Shown here: positions 1-10,079 of the stretch, piece by piece | Position numbering within the stretch: the first letter of the stretch is position 1 | Layout of the letters: each line of letters opens with the position of its first letter | Position numbers and translations under genes: made by a program | NCBI GenBank assembly: GCA_046347635.1 | Contig: JAXMFT010000010.1 | Coordinates: forward strand, 124,001-188,000 | Reading direction: 5' to 3' | DNA from: JAGVSZ01 sp019137045 | GTDB taxonomy: Bacteria > Pseudomonadota > Gammaproteobacteria > Burkholderiales > SG8-39 | DNA length: 64,000 bases | Notes under the pieces: model-generated | Databases searched by the model: none | What the model saw: only the letters and a program-made list of their open reading frames with translations | What the model was told of the DNA's origin: nothing

Positions 1-1
1 C

Positions 2-1117
2 GCGGTCGACCAGAAGCTCTCCGGCATGCTCGCGGAGGGCCGCAGCGGCCGGGAGGAGGGCGCGGCGCAGCTGCAGCGCTTCGGCGACGCGCTCGCGCAG
101 AGCCTCGCCGAGCTGCGCGGGTCGGTCGAGGGGCGGCTCGCCGAGATCGCCGCGGGCAACGAGAAGAAACTCGAGGAGATGCGCCTCACCGTGGACGAGA
201 AGCTGCAGAAGACGCTGGAGGGCCGGCTCGCCGAGTCCTTCCGGCTGGTGAGCGAGCGGCTCGAGCAGGTGCACCGCGGGCTGGGGGAGATGCAGAACCT
301 CGCCGCGGGGGTCGGCGATCTCAAGCGCGTGCTCGCGAACGTGAAAGCGCGCGGCGTGCTCGGCGAGATGCAGCTCGCCGGCCTGCTCGAGCAGATTCTC
401 GCCCCGGGCCAGTACGCCACCAACGTGGCGACGCGGCCGGGCAGCAACGAACGGGTCGAGTTCGCGATCCGCCTGCCCGGGCGCAACCAGCGCGACGGCA
501 TCGTCTGGCTGCCGCTCGACGCGAAGTTTCCGCTGGAGGACTACGAGCGCCTCGCCAAGGCGCAGGAGGCCGCCGACGCGGAGGGGATGGAGGCCGCGGG
601 CAAGGCGCTGGAGGCGCGCATCCGCCTCGAGGCGCGCGCGATCGCCGACAAGTACCTCGAGCCGCCCGCCACCACCGACTTCGCGCTGCTCTACCTGCCG
701 TTCGAGGGGCTTTACGCCGAGGTGCTGCGGCGCCCGGGCCTCTTCGACGCGCTGCAGCGCGAATGCCGCGTGATCGTGTGCGGCCCGACCACGCTCAACG
801 CGATCCTCAACAGCCTGCAGATGGGCTTTCGCACGCTCGCGATCGAGCAGCGCTCGAGCGAGGTGTGGAAGATCCTCGGCGAGGTCAAGGGCGAGTTCGC
901 CCGGTTCGGCGAGGTGCTGGCGCGCACCAAGAAGAAGCTCGAGGAAGCGACCAACACCATCGGCAACGCCGAGGTGCGCACGCGCGCGATCGAGCGCAAG
1001 CTGCGCGACGTCGAGGCGCTGCCGGCCCCGCAGGCGGCGGATGCGCGGGAAGACGAGCCGGAATCCGAACCCGCCGCGCTGCTCGGCAACGTGGTGCGCC
1101 TGCCGGAGGAGCGCTGA
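2..1117 (+). CDS. rmuC: DNA recombination protein RmuC family, 5'-truncated by window edge
   Basis: The frame is open to the left edge, so the true start lies outside the window; 371 residues are visible. The first ~110 residues are charged and heptad-rich (coiled coil), as expected for RmuC, and the rest matches the nuclease-like RmuC core, with NVKARGVLGEMQL and LPLDAKFPLEDY as recognisable motifs. RmuC proteins limit inversions at short inverted repeats; the biochemical activity is not well defined. The tail is Pro/Glu-rich and ends near GNVVRLPEER. The gene converges on the MFS gene with a 33-bp gap. Family assignment is firm, exact role inferred. Confidence 0.9.
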   Translation, partial: AVDQKLSGMLAEGRSGREEGAAQLQRFGDALAQSLAELRGSVEGRLAEIAAGNEKKLEEMRLTVDEKLQKTLEGRLAESFRLVSERLEQVHRGLGEMQNLAAGVGDLKRVLANVKARGVLGEMQLAGLLEQILAPGQYATNVATRPGSNERVEFAIRLPGRNQRDGIVWLPLDAKFPLEDYERLAKAQEAADAEGMEAAGKALEARIRLEARAIADKYLEPPATTDFALLYLPFEGLYAEVLRRPGLFDALQRECRVIVCGPTTLNAILNSLQMGFRTLAIEQRSSEVWKILGEVKGEFARFGEVLARTKKKLEEATNTIGNAEVRTRAIERKLRDVEALPAPQAADAREDEPESEPAALLGNVVRLPEER

Positions 1118-1150
1118 GCGCGGGGTGCGCGCACGCGCGCTGGTCCCGCG

Positions 1151-2365
1151 TCATGCGCGCGTCCGCGCGCGCCGCGACCCGCGCAGGTAGATCGCCCAGG
1201 CGAGGGTGGCCGCGAGCGCCCAGCCGAGCCCGCCGAACGCGAGGTGCAGCGGCGAGTGCGCGAGCGCGAGCGACAGGACGCCGATGTTGAGCGCGCCGAT
1301 CAGGAGCTGCACGGTGACCTGGCACGACGCGGCGAGGCCGCGCGTCGCGGGGAACATGTCGAGCACCATCAGCTGCGAGACCGGCATGACGAGCGCGATC
1401 CCGACCGCGGCGAGCGCGATCGGCGCGATGCTCGGCACGACGCCGGGCGCGAACGCGAGATGCCACAGCACGTTCCAGGCGGTCGCGACGAGGAGGAGCG
1501 CGAGCGCGGTTGCCACCGTCCGCCCCCGCGACCAGCGCCCCGCGGTGCGCCCCGACATCGCCGCGCCGATCATGAAACCCGCGACCACCGGCACGAAGAG
1601 GTAGCCGAACTGCGACTCGTCCAGGCCGAGGGCGCCGATCAGGAACGGGCTCGCGGCGCCGACGTACTGGAAGAACGCCTGGAAGCTGAAGCCCGCGAGC
1701 GCGGTGAGCAGGTGGAAGCGCGGCGAGCGCAGCACGCGCGCGTAGCTGCGCGCGAGCGAGCGCGGCGCGAACGACTGGCGCTGCGCGCGCGGCAGCGTCT
1801 CGGGCAGCGCGAGCGCCGCCCACAGCACGAGCAGGACGCCGAGGGCGAACAGGAACCAGAAGATCGAGCGCCATCCGAACAGCTGATGCAGCCAGCCGCC
1901 GACGATCGGCGCCACCGCCGGCGCGGCCGAGAACGTGAGCATCACCGAGCTGAGCAGGCGCTGCGCCGCCGGGCCGTCGAACGTGTCGCGCACGATCGCG
2001 CGCCCGATGATCATGCCGGCGCCGCCCGCGAGCCCCTGCACGAGGCGCAGCGCGATCAGCGTGCGCACGTCGGCCGCGAGCGCGCAGCCGAGGCTCGCGG
2101 CCGTGTACACGACGAGCGACGCGATCACGACCGGCCGGCGGCCGGCCGCGTCCGAGATGGCGCCGTGCCACAGGCCCATGAGCGCGAGCCCGAGCACGTA
2201 GGCCGACAGGGTCTGCTGGGTCTCGAGCGGGCTCGCGCCGAGCGCGGCGCCCACCGCCGCGATCGCCGGGACGTACGTGTCCATGGCGAACGGCGACAGC
2301 GTGGCGAGCGCACCGAGCAGGGCCACGAAGCCGATGGTCGCGGCCTGCGGCCGCGCGGCGCTCAT
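1151..2365 (-). CDS. Bcr/CflA-type MFS multidrug exporter
   Basis: This 404-residue protein has about twelve hydrophobic segments. It carries the MFS inter-helix motif near residues 70-85 (GAISDAAGRRPVV) and an N-terminal DTYVPAI segment typical of the Bcr/CflA drug:proton antiporters. It should export small hydrophobic compounds across the inner membrane. Start ATG at 2365 gives the normal family length. It lies downstream of moeA on the same strand with a 34-bp gap, so it may be read through from the Moco operon, but nothing ties it functionally to molybdenum. Substrate unknown. Confidence 0.88.
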   Translation of the reverse strand: MSAARPQAATIGFVALLGALATLSPFAMDTYVPAIAAVGAALGASPLETQQTLSAYVLGLALMGLWHGAISDAAGRRPVVIASLVVYTAASLGCALAADVRTLIALRLVQGLAGGAGMIIGRAIVRDTFDGPAAQRLLSSVMLTFSAAPAVAPIVGGWLHQLFGWRSIFWFLFALGVLLVLWAALALPETLPRAQRQSFAPRSLARSYARVLRSPRFHLLTALAGFSFQAFFQYVGAASPFLIGALGLDESQFGYLFVPVVAGFMIGAAMSGRTAGRWSRGRTVATALALLLVATAWNVLWHLAFAPGVVPSIAPIALAAVGIALVMPVSQLMVLDMFPATRGLAASCQVTVQLLIGALNIGVLSLALAHSPLHLAFGGLGWALAATLAWAIYLRGSRRARTRA

Positions 2366-2399
2366 CGTGCGGGTCGTTCCGGGCGCCGCCGCGCCGTCC

Positions 2400-3665
2400 T
2401 CAGGCGAGTCCCTCGAACAGCTGCACGCTGACGAGATCCCCGGCCTGCACGTCGCCGCGGCCGTGCTCGAGCACGATGAAGCAATTCGCCTCCGACATCG
2501 AGCGCAGCACCCCGGAGCCCTGCTGGCCGGTGACCCGCACCGACCACTTGCCGTCCGCGCCGCGCGCGAGGACGCCGCGCTGGAACTCGGTGCGCCCGGG
2601 TCTCTTGCGCAGCGCCGTGGCGCACGGCACCTGCAGGACCGGCAGCTCGCAGTCGTCGGTGCGTCCGGCGAGCCGCAGCAGCGCGTCGCGGACGAAGCCG
2701 TAGAAGGTCACCATCACCGCGACCGGGTTGCCCGGCAGGCCGAAGAAGAACGCGTCGCGGATGCGCCCCACCGCCATCGGCCGCCCCGGGCGCATCGCGA
2801 TCTTCCAGAACAGCACCTCGCCCAGCCGGCCGAGCAGCTCGCGCGTGAAGTCCGCCTCGCCGACCGACACGCCGCCCGAGGTGATGACCGCGTCGGCGCT
2901 CGCCGCGGCGTCGAGGAACGCGCGCTCGAGCCGGGCCGGGTCGTCGCGCACCACGCCCATGTCGATCAGGTCGACGCCGAGCCGGGCGAGCATGCCGTAC
3001 AGCGTGTAGCGGTTGGAGTCGTAGACCTCGCCCGTCCTGAGCGGGGCGCCGACCGACGCGAGCTCGTCGCCGGTCGAGAAGAACGCGACCCGCGGCCGCC
3101 GCCGCACCGTCACCTCGGCGAGCCCGAGAGACGCGAGGAGGCCGAGGTCGGCGGGCCGCATCATCCGCCCGGCCGGGAGCGCGACCTGGCCGACCGCGAG
3201 GTCCTCGCCGGCGAAGCGGCGGTTCTGGCCGGCCTGCTGACCCGGCGGCACGACGACGCGATCGCCCTCGACGCGGACGTGCTCCTGGATCACCACGGTG
3301 TCGGTGCCGGCGGGCATCACCGCGCCGGTCATCACGCGCACGCACTCGCCGGGGCCGACGGCGCGGTCGAACGCCTGTCCCGCGAACGCCGCGCCGACCT
3401 CGCGCAGCACGGTCTCGCCGCCCGCGCTCAGGTCCGCCCCGCGCACGGCGTAGCCGTCCATGGCCGAGTTGTCGCTCGCCGGCACGTTGGTGGTCGAGAC
3501 GACGTCGGCGCCGAGCACGCGCCCCAGGCTCGCGCGCACCGCGACGCGCTCGCAGGCGGCGACCGGCGCGACGAGCGCGCCGATCACCCGGCGCGCGATC
3601 TCGACCGGCAGGGCGTCCGGGTCGTAGCCGTCGATGCAGCTCGCGATCGCGCGCAGCGAGGTCAC
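2400..3665 (-). CDS. moeA: molybdopterin molybdenumtransferase MoeA (copy 1)
   Basis: MoeA inserts molybdate into adenylylated molybdopterin to give Moco. The 421-residue protein has the N-terminal DNSAMDGYAVRG motif, the MoCF domain with FFSTGDELASVG and TSGGVSVGEADF, and the C-terminal barrel domain (GLPGNPVAVMVTF). I chose the GTG at 3663-3665 because it overlaps the mobA stop as GTGA and gives family length; a much longer upstream frame has no homology. Last Mo-cofactor gene of the moaA-fdhD-mobA-moeA operon. A second MoeA is encoded at 31954-33174; the two are diverged paralogues. Confidence 0.95.
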   Translation of the reverse strand: MTSLRAIASCIDGYDPDALPVEIARRVIGALVAPVAACERVAVRASLGRVLGADVVSTTNVPASDNSAMDGYAVRGADLSAGGETVLREVGAAFAGQAFDRAVGPGECVRVMTGAVMPAGTDTVVIQEHVRVEGDRVVVPPGQQAGQNRRFAGEDLAVGQVALPAGRMMRPADLGLLASLGLAEVTVRRRPRVAFFSTGDELASVGAPLRTGEVYDSNRYTLYGMLARLGVDLIDMGVVRDDPARLERAFLDAAASADAVITSGGVSVGEADFTRELLGRLGEVLFWKIAMRPGRPMAVGRIRDAFFFGLPGNPVAVMVTFYGFVRDALLRLAGRTDDCELPVLQVPCATALRKRPGRTEFQRGVLARGADGKWSVRVTGQQGSGVLRSMSEANCFIVLEHGRGDVQAGDLVSVQLFEGLA

Positions 3666-4258
3666 GGCCGCCGCTCGTGCTGCGCCAGCTCGGCGGGCGT
3701 GTTGATGTTGGAGAACGCGTCGGCCTCGTCGTCGAAGGGGACCTCGACGACCTGCAGCGACGCGTACCACGCGTCGATCTTGCGCCCGCCGCCGCCGAGG
3801 AACTGCGCGAGGTGTCCGGCGAGCGTTTCGCGCACCAGCGCGAAGACCGGGTGCGGCTGGTCGCCGGTCTTCGCCACCGCGAGGTCGGCGTGGTGCGCCA
3901 CCAGCGCGGCGTGCAGCCGCGCGACGAGGTCGCGCGGCAGGAACGGCGAGTCGCACGGCACGGTGACGAGGAACGGGTGCACGTTCGCCTTCAGGCCGGC
4001 GTGCAGGCCCGCGAGCGGCCCCGCGAAGCCGCCGATCTCGTCGCCGACGACGCGGCAGCCGAGCCGCGCGTACTCGGCCTGGTGCTGGTTCGCGTTGATG
4101 ATCACCTCGGTCACCTGCGGCGCGAGGCGCTCGAGCACCCAGGCCGCGAGCGGCCGGCCGCGCAGCGGCTGCAGGCCCTTGTCGACGCCGCCCATGCGCC
4201 GGCCCTGGCCGCCGGCGAGGATGAGCCCGGTGACGCGCGGGGAGTCGCGGAGGTCCAT
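3662..4258 (-). CDS. mobA: molybdenum cofactor guanylyltransferase MobA
   Basis: MobA transfers GMP to Mo-molybdopterin, giving the bis-MGD cofactor used by formate dehydrogenase and other DMSO-reductase-family enzymes. The 198-residue protein has the nucleotide-binding LILAGGQGRRMGGVDKGLQ signature at residues ~12-30 and the conserved TVPCDSPFLP segment. It starts 4 bp downstream of fdhD and overlaps moeA by 4 bp, indicating translational coupling. Its place beside a formate dehydrogenase operon fits, since Fdh needs the guanylylated cofactor whereas xanthine-dehydrogenase-type enzymes usually do not. Confidence 0.95.
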   Translation of the reverse strand: MDLRDSPRVTGLILAGGQGRRMGGVDKGLQPLRGRPLAAWVLERLAPQVTEVIINANQHQAEYARLGCRVVGDEIGGFAGPLAGLHAGLKANVHPFLVTVPCDSPFLPRDLVARLHAALVAHHADLAVAKTGDQPHPVFALVRETLAGHLAQFLGGGGRKIDAWYASLQVVEVPFDDEADAFSNINTPAELAQHERRP

Positions 4259-4262
4259 CGTC

Positions 4263-5132
4263 TCACGCCGTCATCGTCGGCAGCGAGGTCTGCACGAACC
4301 GGTGCCGGCCGGTGAACAGCAGGTAGTGCTTGCCCACCGCGCGCCCGAGCATGGTGATGCCGGTGCGCCGGGCGACCGTCCAGCCCATCTGCGTGAGCCC
4401 GGAGCGCGAGACGAGGAAGGGAACGCGCATCTGCGCGCACTTGATCACCATCTCCGAGGTGAGCCGCCCGGTGGTGTAGAAGATCTTGTCCGAGCCGTCG
4501 ACGCCGTCGAGCCACATCCGCCCGGCGATCGCGTCCACCGCGTTGTGCCGGCCGACGTCCTCGACGAAGTAGAGGATCGGGCTCGCGCCGGGCGCGCCGG
4601 GCGGCTCGTTCGCGATGAGGGCGCACCCGTGCACGGCGCCGGCGGTCTTGTAGATCGTCTCGTGCCGGCGCACCGCGTCGAGCAGGGCGTACAGCGCGGC
4701 CTCCTCCAGCCGCACGTCGTCGCGGAGCCGGATCGACTCGATCTCCTCCATCAGGTCGCCGAACACCGTGCCCTGCCCGCAGCCGGTGGTCACGGTGCGC
4801 TTCTTCATCCTCGCGCCGAGCCCCTTCACCCCCTTGCGCGTGGTCACCGCGACCGAGTCGGTCTCCCAGTCGACCTGCACCGCCGCGATCTCCTCGATCC
4901 CGCGCACCAGCCGCTGGTTGCGCAGGTACCCGAGCGCGAGCGCCTCGGGCGCCTGGCCGAGCGTCATCAGCGTCACGAGCTCGCGCTTGTCGAGGTACAG
5001 CGTGAGCGGGTGCTCCCCGGCGATCGGGGTCGGCACCGCCTCGCCGCGCTCGTTCAGCGCCTCCACCTCGAAGGTCGCGGGGCGCGCGGCGTCGGTCAGC
5101 AGCGGCTTGTGGGGCGCGTTCACCGGCCGCAC
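4263..5132 (-). CDS. fdhD: formate dehydrogenase accessory sulfurtransferase FdhD
   Basis: FdhD passes sulfur from a cysteine desulfurase to bis-MGD in formate dehydrogenase. The 289 residues match the family throughout (HPLTLYLDKRELVTLMTLG near 41-59; YFVEDVGRHNAVDAIAG; KIFYTTGRLTSEMV). The usual CGxCG element appears here as TVTTGCGQGTVFG, with one cysteine (C118) and no second cysteine three residues later. It lies 1 bp from moaA and 4 bp from mobA. Identification is firm; the reduced Cys motif is discussed as a finding. Confidence 0.94.
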   Translation of the reverse strand: MRPVNAPHKPLLTDAARPATFEVEALNERGEAVPTPIAGEHPLTLYLDKRELVTLMTLGQAPEALALGYLRNQRLVRGIEEIAAVQVDWETDSVAVTTRKGVKGLGARMKKRTVTTGCGQGTVFGDLMEEIESIRLRDDVRLEEAALYALLDAVRRHETIYKTAGAVHGCALIANEPPGAPGASPILYFVEDVGRHNAVDAIAGRMWLDGVDGSDKIFYTTGRLTSEMVIKCAQMRVPFLVSRSGLTQMGWTVARRTGITMLGRAVGKHYLLFTGRHRFVQTSLPTMTA

Positions 5133-5133
5133 C

Positions 5134-6213
<1,080 letters not shown>

Positions 6214-6269
6214 GTCAAGTCAACGCGCTGCTTGCTGAAAGGGTTCGGAACGACGCATCATAAGCCGGC

Positions 6270-6764
6270 ATGGAGCTCTCCGATTCTAGATTCTTCCCCG
6301 CGTCGCCTCAAAGCGTCCGGCTCGCCGTGGTGATGGAGCGGCGGGCGCTCGCGAGCCGCTGGCAGTCGGAGACCTGGCAGCCGGTGGCGGTCGTGCCCGA
6401 CCGCGCCGCGGGCGGGCCGCGGGTGATCGCGGCGGAGGCCGAGCGGACGCAGTGGCTGCATCCGGGCTTCGAGGTCGTCCTGCACCGGCGCGAGGCGGAG
6501 GGCTACTACCTGAATCTGACCGCCGACAGGCCCTACATGTTCGTCATGTGGCGCATGGACGGCGCGCGCGGCGTGCCGGAAATCGTGACGCCGAGCTACG
6601 ACGAGGCGGCGCGCATGATGGACGGGGGCGCCCAGGTGGACGGCGTGCCGCTGCCCGCGGCGCTCGCATCGTGGCTGGCGGCTTACGTCGACGCGAACTA
6701 CCGGCCCGAGCCGAAGAAGCGCGTGCGGCCGCCGTCGTTCAAGGGCGCGCGGAGGGACGAGTGA
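6270..6764 (+). CDS. DUF3305 formate dehydrogenase accessory protein
   Basis: This 164-residue soluble protein matches the DUF3305 family, which recurs at the head of Fdh3-type formate dehydrogenase operons. Visible family features are VVMERRALASRWQSETWQPV near 19-38 and the WRMDGARGVPEIVTPSYDEAAR segment in two halves. No cofactor motif or signal peptide is visible. ATG 6270 lacks a good ribosome-binding site; the homologous core begins around residue 15, so a later start is possible. It overlaps the DUF3306 gene as GTGA. Biochemical role unknown; assembly or delivery of Fdh is inferred from context. Confidence 0.85.
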   Translation: MELSDSRFFPASPQSVRLAVVMERRALASRWQSETWQPVAVVPDRAAGGPRVIAAEAERTQWLHPGFEVVLHRREAEGYYLNLTADRPYMFVMWRMDGARGVPEIVTPSYDEAARMMDGGAQVDGVPLPAALASWLAAYVDANYRPEPKKRVRPPSFKGARRDE

Positions 6765-7327
6765 GGGACGAGGACGGGGCGGGCACGTTCCTCGGCCGCT
6801 GGTCGCGGCGCAAGGTCGCGGCCCGCCGCGGCGAGGCGCTGCCCGAGCCCGCCGCGCCCCCGCCGGCCGCGGTCCCGCCCGGGGCGCCCGCGTCCGTGCC
6901 GTCGTCCGAGGCGCGCGCTGCCGCGCCGGCGCCCGAGCTGCCCTCGCTCGACACCCTGAAGGGGCTGCAGTCCGAGTACGAGGCGTTCATGCGCCCGGAG
7001 GTCGACCCGGCGACGCGCACCGCCGCGCTGAAGCGGCTGTTCGCCGACCCGCACTTCAACGCCATGGACGGGCTCGACGTCTACATCGACGACTACACGG
7101 TCGCGGACCCGATCCCGACGGCGATGCTGAAGACCCTGACCGCCGCACGCACGCTCGGGCTCGTCGACGACGAGGAGGACAAGAAGCGCGCGGCGACCGC
7201 GCCCGGCGCGGAGAGCGCCCCCGCCGCGGCCGCGCTCGCCGCGCCCGCGGACGCGTCCGCCGCGCCGCCGCCGGAGCCCGAAGGGCCGGCGCCGGTGGAC
7301 GTGCCCCGCGCGCCCGACGCGGCGTGA
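6761..7327 (+). CDS. DUF3306 formate dehydrogenase accessory protein
   Basis: Start GTG at 6761 overlaps the preceding stop as GTGA and gives 188 residues. The N-terminus has the family's FLGRWSRRK motif; a Pro/Ala-rich linker follows (~30-60), then a conserved acidic core (LQSEYEAFMRPEVDPATR; LFADPHFNAMDGLDVYIDDY, ~70-120) and a low-complexity Ala/Pro tail. DUF3306 proteins sit next to DUF3305 in formate dehydrogenase operons and their function is unknown. No metal-binding cysteines. The Ala/Pro ends look like flexible linkers, which would suit a scaffold or chaperone role (inference). Confidence 0.84.
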   Translation: MRDEDGAGTFLGRWSRRKVAARRGEALPEPAAPPPAAVPPGAPASVPSSEARAAAPAPELPSLDTLKGLQSEYEAFMRPEVDPATRTAALKRLFADPHFNAMDGLDVYIDDYTVADPIPTAMLKTLTAARTLGLVDDEEDKKRAATAPGAESAPAAAALAAPADASAAPPPEPEGPAPVDVPRAPDAA

Positions 7328-7340
7328 AGGACCCCGACCG

Positions 7341-9425
7341 ATGCCGCTCGCGGACAAGCGCCTGAAGCTCTGCAACTGCAACCGGACCATGGCGCTCGAC
7401 GCCAAAGCGCTGCGCGCAGCGCTCGGCGCGGACGAGCCGCCGACGATCCATACCGAGCTCTGCCGCAAGGAGATCGCCGCGTTCGAGGCCGCGGCGCGCG
7501 GCGGCGACTGCGTGGTGGCGTGCACCCAGGACGCGGCGCTCTTCACCGAGGTGGCCGAGACGATCGGCGCGCAGGGCGAGCTGAAGTTCGTCAACATCCG
7601 CGAGGTCGCGGGCTGGTCCGCGGAGGGCCGGCAGGCGAGCCCGAAGATCGCCGCGCTGCTCGCGGCTGCCGACCTGCCCGAGCCGGAGCCGATGGCGAGC
7701 GTGTCGTACCAGTCGGGCGGCAGCCTCCTCGTGATCGGCCCGGCGGAGGTCGCGCTCCAGTGGGCGGCCCGGCTCGCCGCGGACCTCGAGCCGAGCGTGC
7801 TGGTGACGAACGCGCGCGGCGGCGACCTTCCGGACGTGCGGCGCTTCCCGGTCTGGTCGGGGCGCGTGACCGCGCTCAAGGGCTGGCTCGGCGCGTTCGA
7901 GGTCGAGTGGGAGCAGACCAACCCGATCGACCTCGAGGTCTGCACGCGCTGCAACGCGTGCATCCGGGCGTGCCCGGAGCAGGCGATCGACTTCACCTAC
8001 CAGGTCGACCTCGACCGGTGCAAGGCGCACCGCGCGTGCGTGAAGGCGTGCGGGGCGGTCAACGCGATCGACTTCGCGCGCGCCGACCGCGCCCGCAGCG
8101 AGCGCTTCGATCTCGTGCTCGACCTCTCGGCCGAGCCGGTGCTCAAGGTCCCGCGCAAGCCGCAGGGCTACTTCGCGCCGGGCCGCGACCCGCTCGACCA
8201 GGCGCTGGCGGCGGCGGAGCTCGCGCGGCTGGTCGGGGAGTTCGAGAAGGGGCGGTTCGTCCTCTACGACGAGCGCATCTGCGCGCACGCCCGGTCGTCC
8301 AAGACCGGCTGCACCGCGTGCATCGACACCTGCTCCACCCAGGCGATCGCCGCCGACGGGGACAAGGTCCGGGTCGAGCCGCACCTCTGCCTCGGCTGCG
8401 GCGGCTGCTCGACCGTGTGCCCGACCGGCGCCTTGACGTACGCGAACCCGCGCGCCGCGGACCTGGGCGTGCGGCTCAAGCGCCTCCTCGCGACCTACGC
8501 CGGGGCCGGCGGCCGGGACCCCGCAATCGTGCTGCACGGGGCCGAGGTCGGGCGCGAGCTGATTCCGCGGATCGCGCGCCGGGGACGCGGGCTGCCGGCG
8601 CGCGCGATCCCGCTCGAGATCTTCCATTGCGCGTCGATCGGGATCGACACGATGCTGGCGGCGGTCGCCTACGGCGCGAGCCAGGTGGTGCTGGCCGCGA
8701 CCGACGCGGAGCTCGACGAGTACGGGCCGGCGCTCGAGCGGCAGATGGGCTACGCGCAGACGATCCTGAGCGCGCTCGGGTACGCCGGGACGCACCTCGC
8801 GCTCGTGCGCGCGGCCGACGCCGCCGCGCTCGAGCAGGCGCTCTGGGCCCTCGCGCCCGCCGCGGCACCGGCGCGACCCGCGACGTTCGCGGTCTCGGGC
8901 GCGAAGCGCACGACGCTCGAGTTCGCGCTCGAGCATCTCGCGCGGCACGCGCCCGCGCCGCGCGACGAGATCGCGCTCGGCGCCGGCGCGCCCTTCGGCC
9001 GGGTGGACGTGAACCGGCAGACCTGCACGCTGTGCATGGCGTGCGTCGGCGCGTGCCCCGCCTCGGCGCTGGTGGACGGCCGCGAGACGCCGATGCTGAA
9101 GTTCATCGAGCGCAACTGCGTGCAGTGCGGGCTGTGCGTGGCCACCTGCCCCGAGAACGCGGTGACGCTCGCGCCGCGCCTGCTGCTCGCCGCCCAGGCG
9201 AAGCAGGAGGTGGTGCTCAACCGGGCCGAGCCGTTCGACTGCGTGCGCTGCGGCAAACCCTTCGGCACGAAGCAGATGATCGAGGCCATGGTGGGAAGAC
9301 TGGGCGCCCACTCGATGTTCGCCGGCGGCGGGGCGCTGCGCCGCCTGCAGATGTGCGCCGACTGCCGCGTGGCCGACATGATGGAGAACAAGAACGAGGC
9401 GTCGATCTTCGACGTGCGGCCGTGA
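7341..9425 (+). CDS. multi-cluster 4Fe-4S polyferredoxin of the Fdh operon
   Basis: A 694-residue iron-sulfur protein with no signal peptide, so cytoplasmic. Cysteine groups are at C201/204/207/211, C227/233/237, C324/327/331 and C350/353/356/360, then near the C-terminus C562/565/568/572 and C593/596/599/603. It ends with a CxxC pair at C634/637 and another at C672/675 resembling a zinc ribbon or rubredoxin knuckle. Further cysteines (LCNCN at 10-14, C41, C57, C61) lie at the N-terminus. Such proteins accompany DUF3305/3306 and TorD genes in beta- and alphaproteobacterial fdh operons. Likely an electron carrier or Fe-S/Moco maturation factor for Fdh; this is inference. Confidence 0.88.
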   Translation: MPLADKRLKLCNCNRTMALDAKALRAALGADEPPTIHTELCRKEIAAFEAAARGGDCVVACTQDAALFTEVAETIGAQGELKFVNIREVAGWSAEGRQASPKIAALLAAADLPEPEPMASVSYQSGGSLLVIGPAEVALQWAARLAADLEPSVLVTNARGGDLPDVRRFPVWSGRVTALKGWLGAFEVEWEQTNPIDLEVCTRCNACIRACPEQAIDFTYQVDLDRCKAHRACVKACGAVNAIDFARADRARSERFDLVLDLSAEPVLKVPRKPQGYFAPGRDPLDQALAAAELARLVGEFEKGRFVLYDERICAHARSSKTGCTACIDTCSTQAIAADGDKVRVEPHLCLGCGGCSTVCPTGALTYANPRAADLGVRLKRLLATYAGAGGRDPAIVLHGAEVGRELIPRIARRGRGLPARAIPLEIFHCASIGIDTMLAAVAYGASQVVLAATDAELDEYGPALERQMGYAQTILSALGYAGTHLALVRAADAAALEQALWALAPAAAPARPATFAVSGAKRTTLEFALEHLARHAPAPRDEIALGAGAPFGRVDVNRQTCTLCMACVGACPASALVDGRETPMLKFIERNCVQCGLCVATCPENAVTLAPRLLLAAQAKQEVVLNRAEPFDCVRCGKPFGTKQMIEAMVGRLGAHSMFAGGGALRRLQMCADCRVADMMENKNEASIFDVRP

Positions 9426-10057
9426 CTGCGAGCGGTTCCGCGGAGACCCCGGCCGCGAAGGGGGAATCCGCGTTGGGCGAGGAAGATCGCGCGCGCGCCG
9501 ACCTCTACGCGGTGCTCGCGCGCCTGTACTACGGCGCGCCCGACCGGGCGCTGCTCGCGTCGCTGGCGCGGCACGAGAACCTGTTCGGTGGCGGCGACGC
9601 GCCGCTCGGCACGGCGTGGCGCGCGCTCTCGCGGCGCGCGCGCGACGCCGCGCCCGAGCCGTTAACCCTCGAATACGACGCGCTTTTCGTCGGGACGGGA
9701 AAAGCGGAGATCACGCTCTATTGCAGCTATTACCTCGCCCAGACCGGGCGCGAGCGCATCGTTGTTGCATTGCGGGATGAACTGCGCGAACTCGGGCTCG
9801 GTCGAACGGGCGCATCGCACGAGCCGGAAGATCATCTCGCCGCGCTCTGCGAGGTGATGCGCCACCTCGTTTCCCGCGGCAGCGCGAGTTATGCACTCGA
9901 GTGCCAAAAGGGGTTCTTTCTGCGCTATATTGCGAATGCTTACATTCCGCTTACGGACGCGATGCTCGCGAGCGCCGCAGCAGGGTTCTACCAGGACGTC
10001 GCGCAGGTCACGCGGGCGTTCTTCGAAATCGAGTCCCGATCGTTCGAGATGGTCTGA
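9422..10057 (+). CDS. TorD/DmsD-family molybdoenzyme chaperone
   Basis: TorD-family proteins hold the apo catalytic subunit and its Tat signal until the molybdenum cofactor is loaded. GTG 9422 overlaps the previous stop as GTGA and gives 211 residues, a typical length. Recognisable helical motifs are RADLYAVLARLYYGAPD near residue 23, the LTLEYDALFVGTG segment and the EPEDHLAALCEVMRHLV motif (E-P-x-D-H). It lies directly upstream of the Tat-tagged Fdh proteins and is presumably the chaperone for the Fdh alpha subunit. Confidence 0.88.
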   Translation: MTASGSAETPAAKGESALGEEDRARADLYAVLARLYYGAPDRALLASLARHENLFGGGDAPLGTAWRALSRRARDAAPEPLTLEYDALFVGTGKAEITLYCSYYLAQTGRERIVVALRDELRELGLGRTGASHEPEDHLAALCEVMRHLVSRGSASYALECQKGFFLRYIANAYIPLTDAMLASAAAGFYQDVAQVTRAFFEIESRSFEMV

Positions 10058-10079
10058 CTTCCCGGAAGGAGGCTAGAAA

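Noticed and set aside
1118..1150. Terminator between rmuC and the MFS gene
   Set aside because: Only alternating GC (GCGCGC) self-complementarity with no defined stem-loop or T tract.
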